From: Thermoflexales bacterium
GTDB taxonomy: Bacteria; Chloroflexota; Anaerolineae; B4-G1; SLSP01
Direction of reading: 5' to 3'
Length of the DNA: 7,564 bases
Assembly (NCBI GenBank): GCA_007130345.1
Contig: SLSP01000145.1
Span: forward strand, 1 to 7,564
How positions within the stretch are numbered: position 1 is the stretch's first letter; each line of letters begins with the position of its first letter. Below, piece by piece: positions 6,358 to 7,564 of the stretch. The translations under genes and the position numbers were made by a program. The notes under the pieces are model-generated. The model made no database searches. It was not told where the DNA came from and saw only the letters and a list, made by a program, of their open reading frames with translations.

Positions 6358-6369
6358 GCGTCCCTTTTT
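6341..6369. terminator. Bidirectional intrinsic terminator, GT2 and bactofilin
   Basis: A perfect 12-bp stem pairs AAAAAGGGACGC (6341-6352) with GCGTCCCTTTTT (6358-6369) around a 5-nt loop, GCTAG. T-tracts are present on both strands, so it can end transcripts from both convergent genes. The GT2 stop codon TAG (6355-6357) is in the loop and the last four sense codons form the left arm. The bactofilin stop is 15 nt to the right. Confidence 0.9.
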
Positions 6370-6383
6370 TATGTGCTTGGCAA

Positions 6384-6902
6384 CTATTTCTTCTTTTCTT
6401 GCGGCTCCACATCTACCACAGTGCCGGGTTGCGGGCCAGAGCGCGCGGGTGTGGGCGGGGTTGGTTTGGGCGCTTCCAGTTGCGGAGGCTGTAAATCCTC
6501 CGGCATCATGGTCTGCCCTCGGAAGTACGCGCCTTCGTTGATGAGCAGCGATTTCACGGTCAGATCGCCCCACACGCGCCCCGTGTCAAGGATCTCCACG
6601 CGGCTGGCGGATACGTTGCCCTGCACCGCGCCGGCTACAGAGATGTTGCTGGCCTTGATTTCGGCCTTGATCTTGGCGCTCTCGGTGATGACTAGGTTGC
6701 CGGTCAGTTCGATGGTGCCTTCCACCACACCGTCAATGCGCAGGCCCCCATCCCCCTGAATATCGCCCTTGATATGCGTGTTTGGGCCGACGGTCGATTC
6801 GATGGCGGATTGAGAGACCGGGCGAGCCATACTCCCGGACGAAGATGGGCGGGCAGCAGCGCTATCTCCTTGCTCTTTACCTTTTCCTCCCCAGATTGAC
6901 AT
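6384..6902 (-). CDS. Bactofilin family cytoskeletal protein
   Basis: A 172-residue protein with the bactofilin core at about residues 34-132: repeated short beta-helix rungs such as THIKGDIQGDGGLRIDGVVEG, IKAEIKASNISVAGAVQGNV and RVWGDLTVKSLLINEGAYFRGQ. Flexible tails flank it, Ser/Ala-rich at 1-33 and Pro-rich and then Lys-rich at 135-172. Bactofilins polymerise without nucleotide and often scaffold cell-wall or polysaccharide enzymes at the membrane; the partners here are not shown. The ATG at 6902 has AAGGAGG 6 nt upstream (6909-6915 on plus). Its own promoter lies at 6993-7020, giving a leader of about 85 nt. It converges with the GT2 gene and diverges from the zinc-ribbon gene. Length and domain are normal for the family. 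Confidence 0.92.
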   Translation of the reverse strand: MSIWGGKGKEQGDSAAARPSSSGSMARPVSQSAIESTVGPNTHIKGDIQGDGGLRIDGVVEGTIELTGNLVITESAKIKAEIKASNISVAGAVQGNVSASRVEILDTGRVWGDLTVKSLLINEGAYFRGQTMMPEDLQPPQLEAPKPTPPTPARSGPQPGTVVDVEPQEKKK

Positions 6903-6992
6903 AGAAATCCTCCTTGAAAACAACATAGTTGAAATCTAGACTTTCCTTCGGGTATCCCCAAAAGCGAGTGTCTTTTGGACGCTCCAGGCTTA

Positions 6993-7020
6993 TCATAACT
7001 GGCCTCAACGGTTTGTCAAA
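6993..7020 (-). promoter_or_regulatory. Sigma70-like promoter of bactofilin gene
   Basis: On the minus strand a perfect TTGACA (7015-7020) is followed after 16 nt by TATGAT (6993-6998). Transcription would start near 6986. This is the strongest -35 in the window. It is placed back to back with the fmdB promoter, with only 7 nt (CGCGCGC) between the two -35 boxes. Confidence 0.8.
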
Positions 7021-7027
7021 CGCGCGC

Positions 7028-7055
7028 TTGCCAACTTCGCCAAAGGTTTTATAAT
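7028..7055 (+). promoter_or_regulatory. Sigma70-like promoter of fmdB-type gene
   Basis: TTGCCA (7028-7033) is followed after 16 nt by a perfect TATAAT (7050-7055). Transcription would start near 7062, giving a leader of about 70 nt before the ATG at 7132. It is the plus-strand half of a divergent pair with the bactofilin promoter. Confidence 0.8.
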
Positions 7056-7131
7056 GGTGCTTCAGGGTGAATAGGCTCACGCGCGGTAGTGTGCCCGCAC
7101 TTCGCCCCGCTGATGTTTGAGGAGGTCAAGG

Positions 7132-7422
7132 ATGCCACTATATGAATATGCCTGTCGAGAGTGTGGGTTGCGCTTTGAACGGCGTCAGAGTTTTAACGAT
7201 GATCCCATCACCATCTGCCCGGACTGTGATGGCAAGGTCGTGCGACTGATCCAGCCCGCCGGCATTATCTTCAAGGGGTCTGGATTTTACGTCACCGATA
7301 ATCGCTCCAAATCCGCGACGTCCGTGCCGGGCAAGCGCAACGACGAAGCAGAAACGAGCACCACCAAGAGTGAGAACACGAATACGAGTTCATCGTCCGA
7401 CAAAGGCAAGACTGCCAACTAA
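7132..7422 (+). CDS. FmdB family zinc-ribbon protein
   Basis: A 96-residue protein beginning MPLYEYACRECG, the hallmark of the FmdB (CxxC_CxxC_SSSS) putative regulatory family. Four cysteines, C8, C11, C29 and C32 (CREC and CPDC), form a zinc ribbon over residues 1-41. A short conserved stretch with FKGSGFYVTD (47-56) follows. The tail from about 57 is Ser/Thr/Lys/Asn-rich and probably disordered, as is usual in this family. The biochemical role of the family is poorly defined; a regulatory role was proposed from the fmd operon of Methylophilus. The start is fixed by GGAGGT 5 nt upstream (7121-7126). A repeat element begins 15 nt after its stop, and no standard terminator is visible. Confidence 0.93.
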   Translation: MPLYEYACRECGLRFERRQSFNDDPITICPDCDGKVVRLIQPAGIIFKGSGFYVTDNRSKSATSVPGKRNDEAETSTTKSENTNTSSSSDKGKTAN

Positions 7423-7437
7423 TCTATTGACTCTACT

Positions 7438-7557
7438 GAAAGAACCCTAAAAAATCCGATTTTTTAGAAACTTGATACGAGATGTAGGTTTTCCGCGTGC
7501 GAATTTCATATAGTTAGGTGGTCGCGTGTGGAAAAATCGGATTTTTGGACTTTTTTC
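7438..7557 (+). repeat. 120-bp AT-rich MITE-like element, copy 2
   Basis: This is the inverted partner of 4706-4825 and has the same length. The left 32 bases match exactly, and a second block around CGCGTGCGAATT and the right-hand GTGGAAAAATCGGATTTTT are also kept. The middle and the outer right end are more diverged. Both ends carry the AAAAATCCGATTTTT-type palindrome in inverted orientation. The ends are marked by CTG at 7436 and CAG at 7557, as on one side of copy 1. It lies immediately downstream of the fmdB-type gene and could form part of its 3' untranslated region. Confidence 0.85.
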
Positions 7558-7564
7558 AGGAGAC

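Noticed and set aside
6958..6979. Inverted repeat CCAAAA/TTTTGG in the bactofilin leader
   Set aside because: The stem is six mostly A-T pairs with a 10-nt loop, too weak to claim as a regulatory structure.
7443..7466. Palindrome A6-TCCG-AT6 after fmdB as an intrinsic terminator
   Set aside because: The stem is almost all A-T with no usable loop, and the same palindrome recurs at both ends of each repeat copy, including upstream of a gene. It fits a repeat end better than a terminator.

Overview
The window looks like a chromosomal segment of a GC-rich bacterium with a cell-wall-synthesising gene set, most likely a Chloroflexota (Anaerolineae-like) member. This placement is an inference from protein style (FmdB zinc ribbon with a Ser/Thr tail, bactofilin, WbaZ-like glycosyltransferase, an atypical MurE, heptameric intergenic repeats). 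There is no rRNA, tRNA, transposase, phage gene or CRISPR array in the window to fix it.

Layout. The left part (72-4575) is transcribed on the minus strand. A near-consensus promoter (4614-4641) drives a seven-helix membrane protein of unknown function, followed after 10 nt by murE (peptidoglycan precursor ligase). A 264-nt repeat-rich gap (2058-2321) follows, then a Tat-type lipoprotein resembling an amino-acid-type solute-binding protein, and then a family-4 glycosyltransferase. The right part (4706-7557) has a plus-strand GT2 processive-type glycosyltransferase, a convergent minus-strand bactofilin, and a plus-strand FmdB-type zinc-ribbon protein. Bactofilin and fmdB diverge from two back-to-back sigma70-like promoters. 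GT2 and bactofilin converge on a 12-bp bidirectional terminator whose loop contains the GT2 stop codon.

The most unusual structure is a pair of 120-bp AT-rich elements in opposite orientation (4706-4825 and 7438-7557). They align without gaps, with about 17 mismatches by hand count. Each has imperfect terminal inverted repeats carrying an AAAATCCGATTTT-type palindrome. They bracket the GT2-bactofilin-fmdB segment. One abuts the GT2 promoter and the other begins 15 nt after the fmdB stop codon. They look like a non-autonomous, MITE-like dispersed repeat. A second repeat system, two arrays of 7-bp units in inverted orientation around a chain of short hairpins, fills the gap between murE and the lipoprotein gene, and its last unit supplies the murE stop codon.

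Functionally most genes concern the cell envelope: peptidoglycan precursor synthesis (murE), polysaccharide synthesis (two glycosyltransferases), a cell-shape scaffold (bactofilin) and a surface lipoprotein. No complete known defence, secretion or mobile system is present. The novelty here lies in the repeats and regulatory architecture more than in the genes.
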